The translations under genes were made by a program, and so were the position numbers. A DNA stretch of 8,209 nucleotides from Bacilli bacterium (lineage in GTDB: Bacteria > Bacillota_I > Bacilli_A > RF39 > UBA660), in the NCBI GenBank assembly GCA_900758495.1, contig CAAERO010000035.1, positions 1 through 8,209 of the forward strand, in the 5' to 3' direction. Below the pieces are notes generated by a model. The model did not search any database and had not been told where the DNA came from. It saw only the letters and a program-made list of their open reading frames with translations. This document shows, piece by piece, positions 1 to 7,098 of the stretch. Numbering within the stretch: the first letter of the stretch is position 1; each line of letters opens with the position of its first letter.

Positions 1-476
1 AAGGAGCACAAGGACTAGAAGGTGCTACTGGACCTACAGGACCAACTGGACCACAAGGTTTACAAGGTACACAAGGTATTCAAGGAGTACAAGGATTAGA
101 AGGTGCAACTGGACCTACTGGACCAACTGGACCACAAGGTTTACAAGGTATTCAAGGAGTACAAGGATTAGAAGGTGCAACAGGACCTACTGGACCTACG
201 GGACCAACTGGACCTCAAGGTTTACAAGGTACACAAGGTATTCAAGGAGCACAAGGACTAGAAGGTGCAACTGGACCTACAGGACCTACAGGACCAACTG
301 GACCACAAGGTTTACAGGGTACACAAGGTATCCAAGGACTAGAAGGGGCAACAGGACCTACTGGACCTACAGGACCAACTGGGCCTCAAGGTTTACAAGG
401 TACACAAGGTATTCAAGGATTAGAAGGACCAACAGGACCTACTGGACCTACGGGACCAACTGGGCCTAGTGCTTAA
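1..476 (+). CDS. Collagen-like Gly-X-Y repeat protein, C-terminal part (5' end outside window)
   Basis: The frame whose codons begin at base 3 is open to a double stop (TAA TAA, 474-479). It encodes 52 consecutive Gly-X-Y triplets followed by one Ala. The main triplets are GPT (17 copies), GAT, GPQ, GLQ, GTQ, GIQ and GLE. Pro is only in X and Thr is common in Y, as in bacterial collagens such as BclA-type exosporium and surface proteins. The visible part has no Lys, Arg or Asp, and its only charges are six Glu. The chain stops at GPSA without a C-terminal globular or trimerisation domain, LPXTG motif or membrane anchor. Any signal peptide or folding domain must be upstream of the window. A surface or extracellular triple-helical fibre is the likely product. 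The glycosyltransferase gene starts 6 nt after the first stop, so the two are probably one operon. Collagen-like nature is near certain; location and role are inferred. Confidence 0.93.
   Translation, partial: GAQGLEGATGPTGPTGPQGLQGTQGIQGVQGLEGATGPTGPTGPQGLQGIQGVQGLEGATGPTGPTGPTGPQGLQGTQGIQGAQGLEGATGPTGPTGPTGPQGLQGTQGIQGLEGATGPTGPTGPTGPQGLQGTQGIQGLEGPTGPTGPTGPTGPSA
3..470 (+). repeat. Imperfect tandem repeat array coding for collagen triplets
   Basis: The DNA is a head-to-tail array with unit lengths of about 81, 72, 90, 90 and 81 bp, followed by a shortened last unit. Each unit runs GLE-GAT-(GPT)2-3-GPQ-GLQ-(GTQ)-GIQ, most with a leading GAQ or GVQ. Units differ by whole 9-bp triplet steps and by synonymous third-position changes (cta/tta, aca/act/acg). 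This indicates expansion and contraction by slippage or unequal recombination while the reading frame is kept. Copy number is likely to vary between strains, and short-read assemblies may collapse it. Confidence 0.9.
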
Positions 477-482
477 TAACAG

Positions 483-1574
483 ATGAAGATGAAAGAATTT
501 AAAGTTATCGTTTATGCAATAAGTAAAAATGAAGAAAAATTTGTATCACGTTGGGTAGAATCAATGAAAGAAGCAGATGAAATAATTGTATTAGATACAG
601 GTAGCAATGACAACACTGTAAAAAAACTACAAGAGCTAGGTGTTACCGTTAAAGAAGAAACAATTTATCCTTTTAGATTTGACATAGCTAGGAATAAGTC
701 ATTAGCTTTAGTACCACAAGACACTGATATTTGCGTTTGTACAGACTTAGATGAAGTATTTGAAAAAGGTTGGCGAGATAATCTCGAGAGTATTTGGAAG
801 GAAAATATTACAAGACTTGCTTATAATTATAATTGGAAATTAGATAAAGACAACAAACCGTTAGTAAACTTTTACATTGAAAAAATTCATTCTAGGAACA
901 ATTACACCTGGACTCATCCTGTTCATGAAGTTTTGACCTATATAGGTGATAAGAAAGAAATAAAAGAGCAAACTGATTTAATAACTTTAAATCATTATCC
1001 TGACCCTACTAAAAGTAGAAGTAATTATCTGCCATTATTAGAACTATCCGTTAAAGAAAATCCTGAAGATGATAGAAATATGCACTATCTGGGAAGAGAA
1101 TACATGTATCATCAAAAATACAATGAAGCAATAGATACATTAATTAAACATTTATCCTTAAAAAGAGCAACTTGGAAAGATGAACGTGCTGCTTCTATGC
1201 GTTTTATTGCTAGATGTTACACAAAATTGAAAAGATACAAAGAGGCTAAGATGTGGTATCAAGAAGCAATTAATGAAGCACCTTATTTAAGAGATGCTTA
1301 TGTCGAACTAGCTATTTTAGAATCAACTTTATTTGAATACGAAGAAAGTAAAAACCACTGTTTAAAAGCATTAGAGATAAAAACTCATCCTAAAACTTAT
1401 ATAAATGAACAATTTAGTTTTGACCATACTATATATGATTTATTATCTATAAGTTATTATTATTTAAAAGATTACCCTAAATCTTTAGAATATATCAATA
1501 AAGCTTTAACAATATCCCCCGATAATAAAAGATTACAAGACAATAAAGTAATCATAGAAAAAGCAAGAGAATAA
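483..1574 (+). CDS. Glycosyltransferase family 2 protein with C-terminal TPR repeats
   Basis: The 363-residue protein has an N-terminal GT-A (GT2) domain, roughly residues 6-175. It shows the nucleotide-sugar fold start ISKNEE at 13-18, the LDTGSNDNT segment at 37-45, the metal-binding DxD-like motif D88-L89-D90 followed by E91, and the conserved HPVHE (145-149) and HYPDP (171-175) segments. Four TPR-like helical pairs follow at about 195-227, 231-268, 269-301 and 313-348. There is no signal peptide or membrane segment, so it should act in the cytoplasm. GT2-TPR proteins of this layout transfer a sugar to a peptide or glycan, and the TPR part may hold the acceptor. Placement 6 nt behind the collagen-like gene suggests that the Thr-rich collagen is the acceptor (inference). 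No clear Shine-Dalgarno precedes either ATG 483 or ATG 489, which fits translational coupling to the collagen stop. The donor sugar cannot be told. Confidence 0.88.
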   Translation: MKMKEFKVIVYAISKNEEKFVSRWVESMKEADEIIVLDTGSNDNTVKKLQELGVTVKEETIYPFRFDIARNKSLALVPQDTDICVCTDLDEVFEKGWRDNLESIWKENITRLAYNYNWKLDKDNKPLVNFYIEKIHSRNNYTWTHPVHEVLTYIGDKKEIKEQTDLITLNHYPDPTKSRSNYLPLLELSVKENPEDDRNMHYLGREYMYHQKYNEAIDTLIKHLSLKRATWKDERAASMRFIARCYTKLKRYKEAKMWYQEAINEAPYLRDAYVELAILESTLFEYEESKNHCLKALEIKTHPKTYINEQFSFDHTIYDLLSISYYYLKDYPKSLEYINKALTISPDNKRLQDNKVIIEKARE

Positions 1575-1597
1575 TTATTTCTTTCTCTTGCTTTTTT
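1558..1597. terminator. Bidirectional rho-independent terminator between convergent genes
   Basis: A perfect stem pairs 1558-1571 with 1583-1596 (core GCAAGAGAA / TTCTCTTGC) around an 11-nt loop. On the plus strand it is followed by a T run at 1592-1597. On the minus strand the complement of the A run at 1558-1562 supplies the U tract. It lies across the stop codons of the glycosyltransferase gene (1572-1574) and the opposing membrane protein gene (1575-1577), so it can end both transcripts. Confidence 0.85.
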
Positions 1598-2312
1598 CCT
1601 TTTTCTTTTTATATTCTTCTTTTTGTTTAGCTAATATCTTTTTAATTCTGCCTAATGGATCATGATTAGATAATTCAATCTTTGGAAAAGCATTTAACAT
1701 GTGAAGCATTAAGGACTTATTCTTAATAATTTCACTTCTAACACGCTTACTTATTTCTTCTGTAGCATCTTTAGCAGTAAATTTCATACTAGCTATTTTT
1801 ACTTGACACATTGTTGTAATAGTTATAATAACATCTACAAGAAAAATAACAAATAAAACTATTGCTATGATAAATAGAGCTTTTAACGGTAAACTTTTAA
1901 TAATTCCTTCAACAAAAGGATGAATAACTCTAACTATCACTACTCCACCAAGACCAAACAAACAAGAATTTTCTAAACAAACACGTCCAGAAAGATTAAA
2001 TTTCTTTTCTGTATAATCCCACCATCTTGCATGAAATATTTTTTCTAATATTAAGCTAGTCATATATTCCATTACTGTACAGACAAAGGCAGACATAACG
2101 AATAAAGTGATAAGGTCATGGTTATACTTAGCTAAAAACAAGTTCATTATAACACAACTGAAACCATAAATAGGTAAATATGGTCCAAGACAGAAACCTC
2201 TATTCATTACTAGTTTCTTATTGTTAATAGAACAACATGTTATTTCTGCTAGATAGCCAATAAAAGAATAAAGCATAAAGCATAAAAACCAATAACAAAG
2301 TGTATAAAACAT
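1575..2312 (-). CDS. Putative ABC-transporter type IV membrane protein (PF06541, CmpB-like)
   Basis: This 245-residue membrane protein has the conserved signature of the PF06541 family, often named putative ABC transporter permease. Seen here are NRGF (37-40), GPYLPIYG (43-50), EYMTS (82-86), RWWDY (96-100) and FNLSGR (105-110). Hydrophobic segments lie near 3-23, 45-62, 66-90, 112-133 and 143-170. They are followed by a soluble basic tail (171-245) that ends in a Lys-rich stretch. No ATPase partner is nearby, so the transporter name rests on the family label only and the substrate is unknown. The start at 2312 is fixed by GGGAGGGG at 2320-2327, 7 nt upstream, which overlaps the stop of the ZIP transporter gene. 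It is the last gene of the uppP-ZIP unit. The final codons form one arm of the shared terminator. Confidence 0.82.
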   Translation of the reverse strand: MFYTLCYWFLCFMLYSFIGYLAEITCCSINNKKLVMNRGFCLGPYLPIYGFSCVIMNLFLAKYNHDLITLFVMSAFVCTVMEYMTSLILEKIFHARWWDYTEKKFNLSGRVCLENSCLFGLGGVVIVRVIHPFVEGIIKSLPLKALFIIAIVLFVIFLVDVIITITTMCQVKIASMKFTAKDATEEISKRVRSEIIKNKSLMLHMLNAFPKIELSNHDPLGRIKKILAKQKEEYKKKKEKSKRKK

Positions 2313-2326
2313 CTAACCACCCCTCC

Positions 2327-3076
2327 CTAATCAAAGAATAATGTTAATAAGAATATTAACCCCCCACTAATTAAACCATATATTGTCATATTTTTATTTT
2401 TAGTATCTTTTACTTTCGGAAGAAGTTCAAAAAACACTAAATAGAATAACATTCCTAATACTAGTGAAAGAAGTATTCCCATAAAAGTATTACTAGCACT
2501 AGTTAGTTTCAATAAGTAAGGAATTAATCCTCCTAAAAAGGTAGAAACACTAAGTAAAATCATAGGGATATTTAAACTTTTCTTATTAGAGCTTTCTGAA
2601 TAAACACTTCCAATCATTACACCTAATGGTAAGTTATGGATACCAACACCTACACTCATCATTATTCCTACTGATATATCAGTAAGCGTAACAAAATAAA
2701 TTGCCATTCCTTCTATTATGTTATGAATAATCAAAACAATTATAGAAAGTAGACCAATATGATGGATGTTTTCTTTTACTTCTTTGTTAGTTTTTAAATG
2801 GTCATGATGATCTGGTACAAAATGATCTAGTAATTTAAACATTAAAAAACCTACTAAAGCAAAGATAACAAATAAATAGAGTTTTCCAAAACCAAAAGTT
2901 TCTATTGCTTCTTTTAAAATGTCAAATATCATTAACATTATAAGTAGAGAAAATGCTAATGAAAAAATGTAATCCATCATTTTTCTTTTTTTATTTAAAA
3001 AGAAGGAAAAAATTATCCCTACTACTAGGAATAATCCCAATAGAAAGGTAATAAATAGTGAAAGATTCGAACTCAT
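2327..3076 (-). CDS. ZIP-family metal transporter
   Basis: This 249-residue membrane protein fits the ZIP (zinc/iron permease) family, which takes up divalent metals, mainly Zn, Fe or Mn. Visible marks are a His-rich loop after TM3 (H85, H90, H91 and H93 within 84-94), the TM4 metal motif H118-N119 with E122-G123, the TM5 motif H147-N148-L149-P150-L151-G152, and FFELLPK (215-221) in a late helix. About eight hydrophobic segments can be traced, as expected. TM5 has Leu151 where ZupT-type proteins have Glu (HNxPEG), so the metal site is probably mononuclear or altered. ATG 3076 is preceded by AGGGGG at 3082-3087 and lies 2 nt after the uppP stop, so translation is coupled. Direction of transport and the metal are inferred from the family. 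Confidence 0.85.
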   Translation of the reverse strand: MSSNLSLFITFLLGLFLVVGIIFSFFLNKKRKMMDYIFSLAFSLLIMLMIFDILKEAIETFGFGKLYLFVIFALVGFLMFKLLDHFVPDHHDHLKTNKEVKENIHHIGLLSIIVLIIHNIIEGMAIYFVTLTDISVGIMMSVGVGIHNLPLGVMIGSVYSESSNKKSLNIPMILLSVSTFLGGLIPYLLKLTSASNTFMGILLSLVLGMLFYLVFFELLPKVKDTKNKNMTIYGLISGGLIFLLTLFFD

Positions 3077-3078
3077 TT

Positions 3079-3900
3079 TTACCCCCTAAATGTAACTAAT
3101 AAAATAACGGCAACAGCAAGTAAAATACGATAAATCATAAATACTTTAAAGTCATGTTTTTTCAAGTATTGTAATAAGAATTTAATACAAATTAATCCTG
3201 TTACAAATGCTATTAAAATACCTACTAAGAAGATTGCCATATTAGCTGCTATCAAAGCAATAGCTTCTCCTTTAATAAATTGTAATAAGCATGCTCCTAA
3301 AACAACAGGGGCAGATAAATAAAAGGAAAATTTTGCTGCATCTTCTCTATTTATCTTTAAAGCTCTAGCACAAGCAATAGTAGTACCACTTCTACTAAAT
3401 CCTGGAATTAAAGCAAATACTTGACTACAACCAATTAAAAATGCATCTTTATAAGATATATCTTTAACTTCTTTTTCTTCTTTAGATTTTTTATCTATTA
3501 CATAGATAATTATTCCCATAAAAATTAAAGCTAGAGCTATTAAATAGTAATTAGTTCTAATAGCATCTTCTATTACATCCTCAAATAGTAATCCTGCAAT
3601 AGCAGCGGGAATAGTAGCGACTATTATTTGAAAGAATATTTTACCTTCTTTATCTTTAACTCCTTTTGTTACTCCTTTAACAACCATATTTAAAAAGTCT
3701 TTAAAGAAGAATACTGCTATAGCAAGTAATGTTCCAAGATGAAGAGCAAGGTCAAAGCATAAAGCTAAATCACTCCCCATCCCTTTTCCAATACCAAAAA
3801 CATCTCTAAAGATAATTAAGTGAGCACTTGATGATATTGGTAAAAATTCAGCTATACCTTGAACTATACCAAGGATAATAGCTGCAATAATATTATTCAT
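3079..3900 (-). CDS. uppP: Undecaprenyl-diphosphatase UppP (BacA type)
   Basis: UppP dephosphorylates undecaprenyl pyrophosphate at the membrane, recycling the lipid carrier for peptidoglycan and other wall polymers; it also confers bacitracin resistance. The 273-residue protein has the first catalytic motif QGIAEFLPISSSAH at 14-27 (Q14/E18 as the (E/Q)xxxE pair, H27) and the second motif PGFSRSGTT at 166-174 with R170. Multiple hydrophobic helices cover the rest, and the length is normal for the family. The start ATG at 3900 is chosen because AGAGG (3909-3913) lies 8 nt upstream and the homologous N-terminus begins there. A TTG at 3924 would only translate the ribosome binding site. It appears to have its own promoter and to lead the ZIP and PF06541 genes. 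Confidence 0.95.
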   Translation of the reverse strand: MNNIIAAIILGIVQGIAEFLPISSSAHLIIFRDVFGIGKGMGSDLALCFDLALHLGTLLAIAVFFFKDFLNMVVKGVTKGVKDKEGKIFFQIIVATIPAAIAGLLFEDVIEDAIRTNYYLIALALIFMGIIIYVIDKKSKEEKEVKDISYKDAFLIGCSQVFALIPGFSRSGTTIACARALKINREDAAKFSFYLSAPVVLGACLLQFIKGEAIALIAANMAIFLVGILIAFVTGLICIKFLLQYLKKHDFKVFMIYRILLAVAVILLVTFRG

Positions 3901-3908
3901 AATACTAA

Positions 3909-3934
3909 CCTCTTTTCTAAACAAAATTATAACA
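3909..3934 (-). promoter_or_regulatory. Extended -10 promoter and RBS for uppP
   Basis: On the minus strand TATAAT (3926-3931) is preceded by TG plus one base (3932-3934), a perfect extended -10. The -35 region 17 nt upstream is a poor match. Transcription would start near 3918, giving a leader of about 18 nt with AGAGG at 3909-3913 in front of ATG 3900. This would let uppP and the two genes after it be expressed apart from the T-box controlled hisS-aspS unit. Confidence 0.6.
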
Positions 3935-3943
3935 AACTAGCAA

Positions 3944-3967
3944 GGAAAAAGAAAGGTTTACTTTCTT
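3944..3967 (-). terminator. Weak hairpin after aspS
   Basis: In the minus transcript AAGAAAG (3961-3967) pairs with CTTTCTT (3949-3955) around a 5-nt loop, and three U residues follow before two C. The 7-bp stem is AT-rich and the U tract is short, so termination is likely only partial and some hisS-aspS transcripts may run into uppP. Confidence 0.45.
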
Positions 3968-3972
3968 ATTAA

Positions 3973-5718
3973 TTATTCCTTTTCTAGTTTTATTCCTAAG
4001 TCTTCTAATTGTTTTTTAGCAACTTTATTAGGTGCTTCACTCATAAGACAACTAGCACTAGCTGTCTTAGGAAAAGCAATTACATCACGAATGTTATCTG
4101 TTTCTGTTAATAACATCGTAAGTCTATCTAGTCCGATAGCAAGTCCTCCATGAGGAGGTGTTCCATATTTTAAAGCTTCAACAAAGAAACCAAATTTTTC
4201 TTCTATATCTTCTTTAGTTAACTCCAAAGCTTCAAACATTTTTTCTTGTACTTCTTCGTTATGAATACGAATAGAACCTCCTCCTGCTTCGTAACCATTA
4301 ATAACTATATCATAGGCCTTAGAATAGCAATGTGCTTTATCATTTATTAATTTATCTATATCACTATCTAATGGAGCTGTAAAAGGATGATGACAAGCAA
4401 CAAACCTACTTTCTTCTTCACTCCACTCAAATGATGGAAACTTAGTAACCCATAATAATTTATAGTCTTTTTCTTTAATAAGATTTAACTCACGTGCTAA
4501 TTTACATCTTAAAGCTCCTAATGTTTGGTAAACTATATTTTTATCATCAGCAGCAAAGAATAATATATCATTATTATGCATATTTAAATTAGCTACTAAC
4601 TCTTCCTGCTCCAAAGCTGATAAAAACTTACTAATACCACCAGTAAACTCATTATTTTCATACTTAACAAAAGGAAGTCCTTTTGCTTTATATATCTTAA
4701 CAAACTCTGTTAATTCATCTGTTTTCTTTCTTGAAAAGTAACTAGCATTGTTTTCTACTTTTATACAAGCTATAGTAGTATTATCACTAAGAGCATTAGA
4801 AAATACTTTAAATTCTGTATTTTTAAATATTTCTTTAACATCATTTATTTTCATATCAAATCTTAAATCTGGTTTATCAGAACCATAATATTTGATAGCA
4901 TCATCATACTCCATTCTCTTAAGAGGAAGTTTTATATCAATACCTTTTATTTCTTTAAAGACATGAGCAATTAACTCTTCTGTTAAACTCATAACATCTT
5001 CTTCATCAACGAAACTCATTTCCATATCAACTTGTGTAAACTCTGGTTGTCTATCACTTCTTAAATCCTCATCACGGAAACATTTTGCTATTTGAAAATA
5101 TTTCTCCATTCCCCCTACCATTAGTAGTTGTTTAAATAATTGTGGTGACTGAGGAAGAGCATAGAATTTACCTTTATTTACTCTACTTGGTACTAAATAA
5201 TCTCTTGCTCCTTCAGGAGTTGATTTACAAAGAATTGGTGTTTCTACTTCTATAAAACCTTTACTATCTAAAAAGTTTCTAATAGCAAGTGTAATCTTAT
5301 GACGAGTTATTAAGTTATCTTTTAAGTTACTTCTTCTAAGATCAAGATAACGATATTTTAGTCTTGTATCTTCTAAAGCAGTTGTGTCATTAGTAATTTC
5401 AAAAGGTAAATCACGAGATGAATTTAATAATTCTATATTTTCTAATTCTACTTCAATATCACCAGTTGGAATATTTTTATTCTTAGATTCACGTTCTCTA
5501 ACAATACCTTCTACTTTTAAAACAGATTCACTTTTTAAAGTACTTGCTACTTCATAAACATCTGAAGAACGAGCTACTAACTGAACAATACCGCTTCTAT
5601 CTCTAAGGTCAATGAAACATACTCCACCTAAATCACGTTTCTTTTGTACCCAACCATATAGTGTTACTTTTTTATCTTTATTAGCTAATCTTAAACTATT
5701 ATTTTCTATTACTTTCAT
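3973..5718 (-). CDS. aspS: Aspartyl-tRNA synthetase
   Basis: AspRS charges tRNA-Asp with aspartate in the cytoplasm. The 581-residue protein is the full bacterial (class IIb) type: an N-terminal OB-fold anticodon-binding domain (about 1-105, with YGWVQKKRDLGG at 21-32), a catalytic core with the STPEGARDYLVPSR loop at 166-179 and QSPQLFKQ at 190-197, motif 2 at 214-236 (R215, R220, E226), the bacterial GAD insert (about 290-420), ACHHPFTAP (441-449), GGGSIRIHN (479-487) and motif 3 GGLAIGLDR (524-532). Leu30 in the RDLGG segment is the residue found in Asp-specific enzymes such as that of E. coli; non-discriminating ones have His here (family knowledge). ATG 5718 has AGGAAG at 5727-5732, 8 nt upstream, overlapping the hisS stop, so hisS and aspS are coupled under the T-box. 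Confidence 0.98.
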   Translation of the reverse strand: MKVIENNSLRLANKDKKVTLYGWVQKKRDLGGVCFIDLRDRSGIVQLVARSSDVYEVASTLKSESVLKVEGIVRERESKNKNIPTGDIEVELENIELLNSSRDLPFEITNDTTALEDTRLKYRYLDLRRSNLKDNLITRHKITLAIRNFLDSKGFIEVETPILCKSTPEGARDYLVPSRVNKGKFYALPQSPQLFKQLLMVGGMEKYFQIAKCFRDEDLRSDRQPEFTQVDMEMSFVDEEDVMSLTEELIAHVFKEIKGIDIKLPLKRMEYDDAIKYYGSDKPDLRFDMKINDVKEIFKNTEFKVFSNALSDNTTIACIKVENNASYFSRKKTDELTEFVKIYKAKGLPFVKYENNEFTGGISKFLSALEQEELVANLNMHNNDILFFAADDKNIVYQTLGALRCKLARELNLIKEKDYKLLWVTKFPSFEWSEEESRFVACHHPFTAPLDSDIDKLINDKAHCYSKAYDIVINGYEAGGGSIRIHNEEVQEKMFEALELTKEDIEEKFGFFVEALKYGTPPHGGLAIGLDRLTMLLTETDNIRDVIAFPKTASASCLMSEAPNKVAKKQLEDLGIKLEKE

Positions 5719-5730
5719 CTAAAACACTTC

Positions 5731-7083
5731 CTATTCATCTTCACATTGACATTCATCGTGATTACAATCACAACTACATTCATGAGAACAACCACAATCA
5801 CACTCATCACTATCTGTTGTTAATTTTTCATCTAGATAGTAGATTAAAACATCTAAACTAATTATTTCTTCTTCTTTTGTTTTATTATTTTTGATTTTTA
5901 CTTCGTTATTAGTTAAATCTTCACTATTTAATATTGCAATAAACTTACTATTTAAGCGATCAGCTTGTTTAAACTGTCCTTTAAGTCCACGATTAGTATA
6001 TTCTGTTTCAACAATAAAGCCAGCCATTCTTAATTCTTGAGCTAGATATAAGGCATATTTCTTTTCATCTTCATTAACATACATTAAGAATAAATCAACA
6101 TAATCAACTATTGGTAATTTTACTTTTTCAAGTTCTAAAGCCATTACTAAACGTCCTATTCCAGAAGCAAAACCAATACAAGATGTCTCTGGTCCTCCTA
6201 AGTCTTTAACAAGATTATTATATCTTCCTCCTGCTCCTATTACATTATTAGAACCAAATCCTGCTACTTTTGCTTCTATTTCAAAAACAGTATGACTATA
6301 GTAATCAAGTCCTCTTACGATAGATGGATTTACTTCATAATCTATTTGCATAATATCTAAATAGTCTTTTACTTTAGAAAATCTTTCTTTAGATTCTTCA
6401 TTTAAGTAATCAATAGTTTTAGGAGCATTCTTTAATATTTCATTATCAGCATCTACTTTACAATCTAGAATACGAAGAGGATTTTTCATAAATCTTTCTT
6501 TACAATCATCACAAAACTCATCAATATGAGGTCTAAAATATTCGATTAAAGCTTCACGATAATTATTGCGAGAAGCAGTATCACCTAAACTATTAATGTT
6601 AACTTTTATTTCTTTTAGCCCTAATAGCTTATATAAGTTAACAGCCGCTGAAATAATTTCGGCATCACTTAGTGGATCATCACTTCCTAGTATTTCCATA
6701 CCAAATTGAGTTAATTCTCTATCTCTACCTGATTGTGGTCTTTCATAACGATACATGGTACCATTATAATAAACTTTTACTGGTTGAGTGGCATCTCCAT
6801 ACATTTTATTTTCGATATAGCTTCGACAAACTCCAGCTGTTCCTTCTGGTCTTAAAGAAAGATGCCTTTCCCCTCTATCAATAAAGTCATAAGTTTCTTT
6901 TGTAACAATATCAGTAGTTTCTCCTATTCCTCGATGAAATAACTCACTTGATTCAAAAATAGGTGTTCTTATATAGTTATAATTATATTTTTCCATTACT
7001 TGGTCGATTACTGTTTCAACATATTTCCAAACCTTTGCTTCTCTTCCATAAATATCATTTGTACCTTTTGGTCTTTGTATCAT
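5731..7083 (-). CDS. hisS: Histidyl-tRNA synthetase with Cys-rich C-terminal tail
   Basis: HisRS charges tRNA-His with histidine. The 450-residue class II enzyme shows the start MIQRPKGTND, class II motif 2 (RYERPQSGRDREL at 112-124), the histidine-binding motif VRGLDYY (256-262), AGGRYN (284-289), motif 3 (GFASGIGRL, 304-312) and a C-terminal anticodon-binding domain (about 325-422). Family proteins normally end near the last of these. Here an extra tail of about 27 residues (424-450) holds eight Cys (428, 430, 432, 436, 438, 440, 445, 447), two His and many Asp/Glu, and looks able to bind metal. ATG 7083 is chosen because of the strong AAGGAGGAG 6 nt upstream and the family N-terminus; an upstream GTG at 7116 would lie inside the T-box terminator. 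The gene is first in the hisS-aspS operon and is controlled by the T-box leader. Confidence 0.97.
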   Translation of the reverse strand: MIQRPKGTNDIYGREAKVWKYVETVIDQVMEKYNYNYIRTPIFESSELFHRGIGETTDIVTKETYDFIDRGERHLSLRPEGTAGVCRSYIENKMYGDATQPVKVYYNGTMYRYERPQSGRDRELTQFGMEILGSDDPLSDAEIISAAVNLYKLLGLKEIKVNINSLGDTASRNNYREALIEYFRPHIDEFCDDCKERFMKNPLRILDCKVDADNEILKNAPKTIDYLNEESKERFSKVKDYLDIMQIDYEVNPSIVRGLDYYSHTVFEIEAKVAGFGSNNVIGAGGRYNNLVKDLGGPETSCIGFASGIGRLVMALELEKVKLPIVDYVDLFLMYVNEDEKKYALYLAQELRMAGFIVETEYTNRGLKGQFKQADRLNSKFIAILNSEDLTNNEVKIKNNKTKEEEIISLDVLIYYLDEKLTTDSDECDCGCSHECSCDCNHDECQCEDE

Positions 7084-7089
7084 TCTTTT

Positions 7090-7098
7090 CTCCTCCTT
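7090..7098 (-). promoter_or_regulatory. Strong hisS ribosome binding site
   Basis: AAGGAGGAG lies 6 nt before ATG 7083. It is close to a full anti-16S match and settles the hisS start in favour of 7083. It lies just after the U tract of the T-box terminator, so it is reached only by read-through transcripts. Confidence 0.9.

Noticed and set aside
3..470. CRISPR-like repetitive array
   Set aside because: The repeats are 9-bp based, in frame, without unique spacers, and translate to perfect Gly-X-Y triplets.
3901..3924. Longer uppP start at TTG 3924
   Set aside because: The extra eight residues only translate the AGAGG ribosome binding site; ATG 3900 has correct spacing and gives the family N-terminus.
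6672..6884. 70-codon plus-strand frame
   Set aside because: It is antisense to the conserved motif 2 region of hisS and has no RBS or recognisable protein features.
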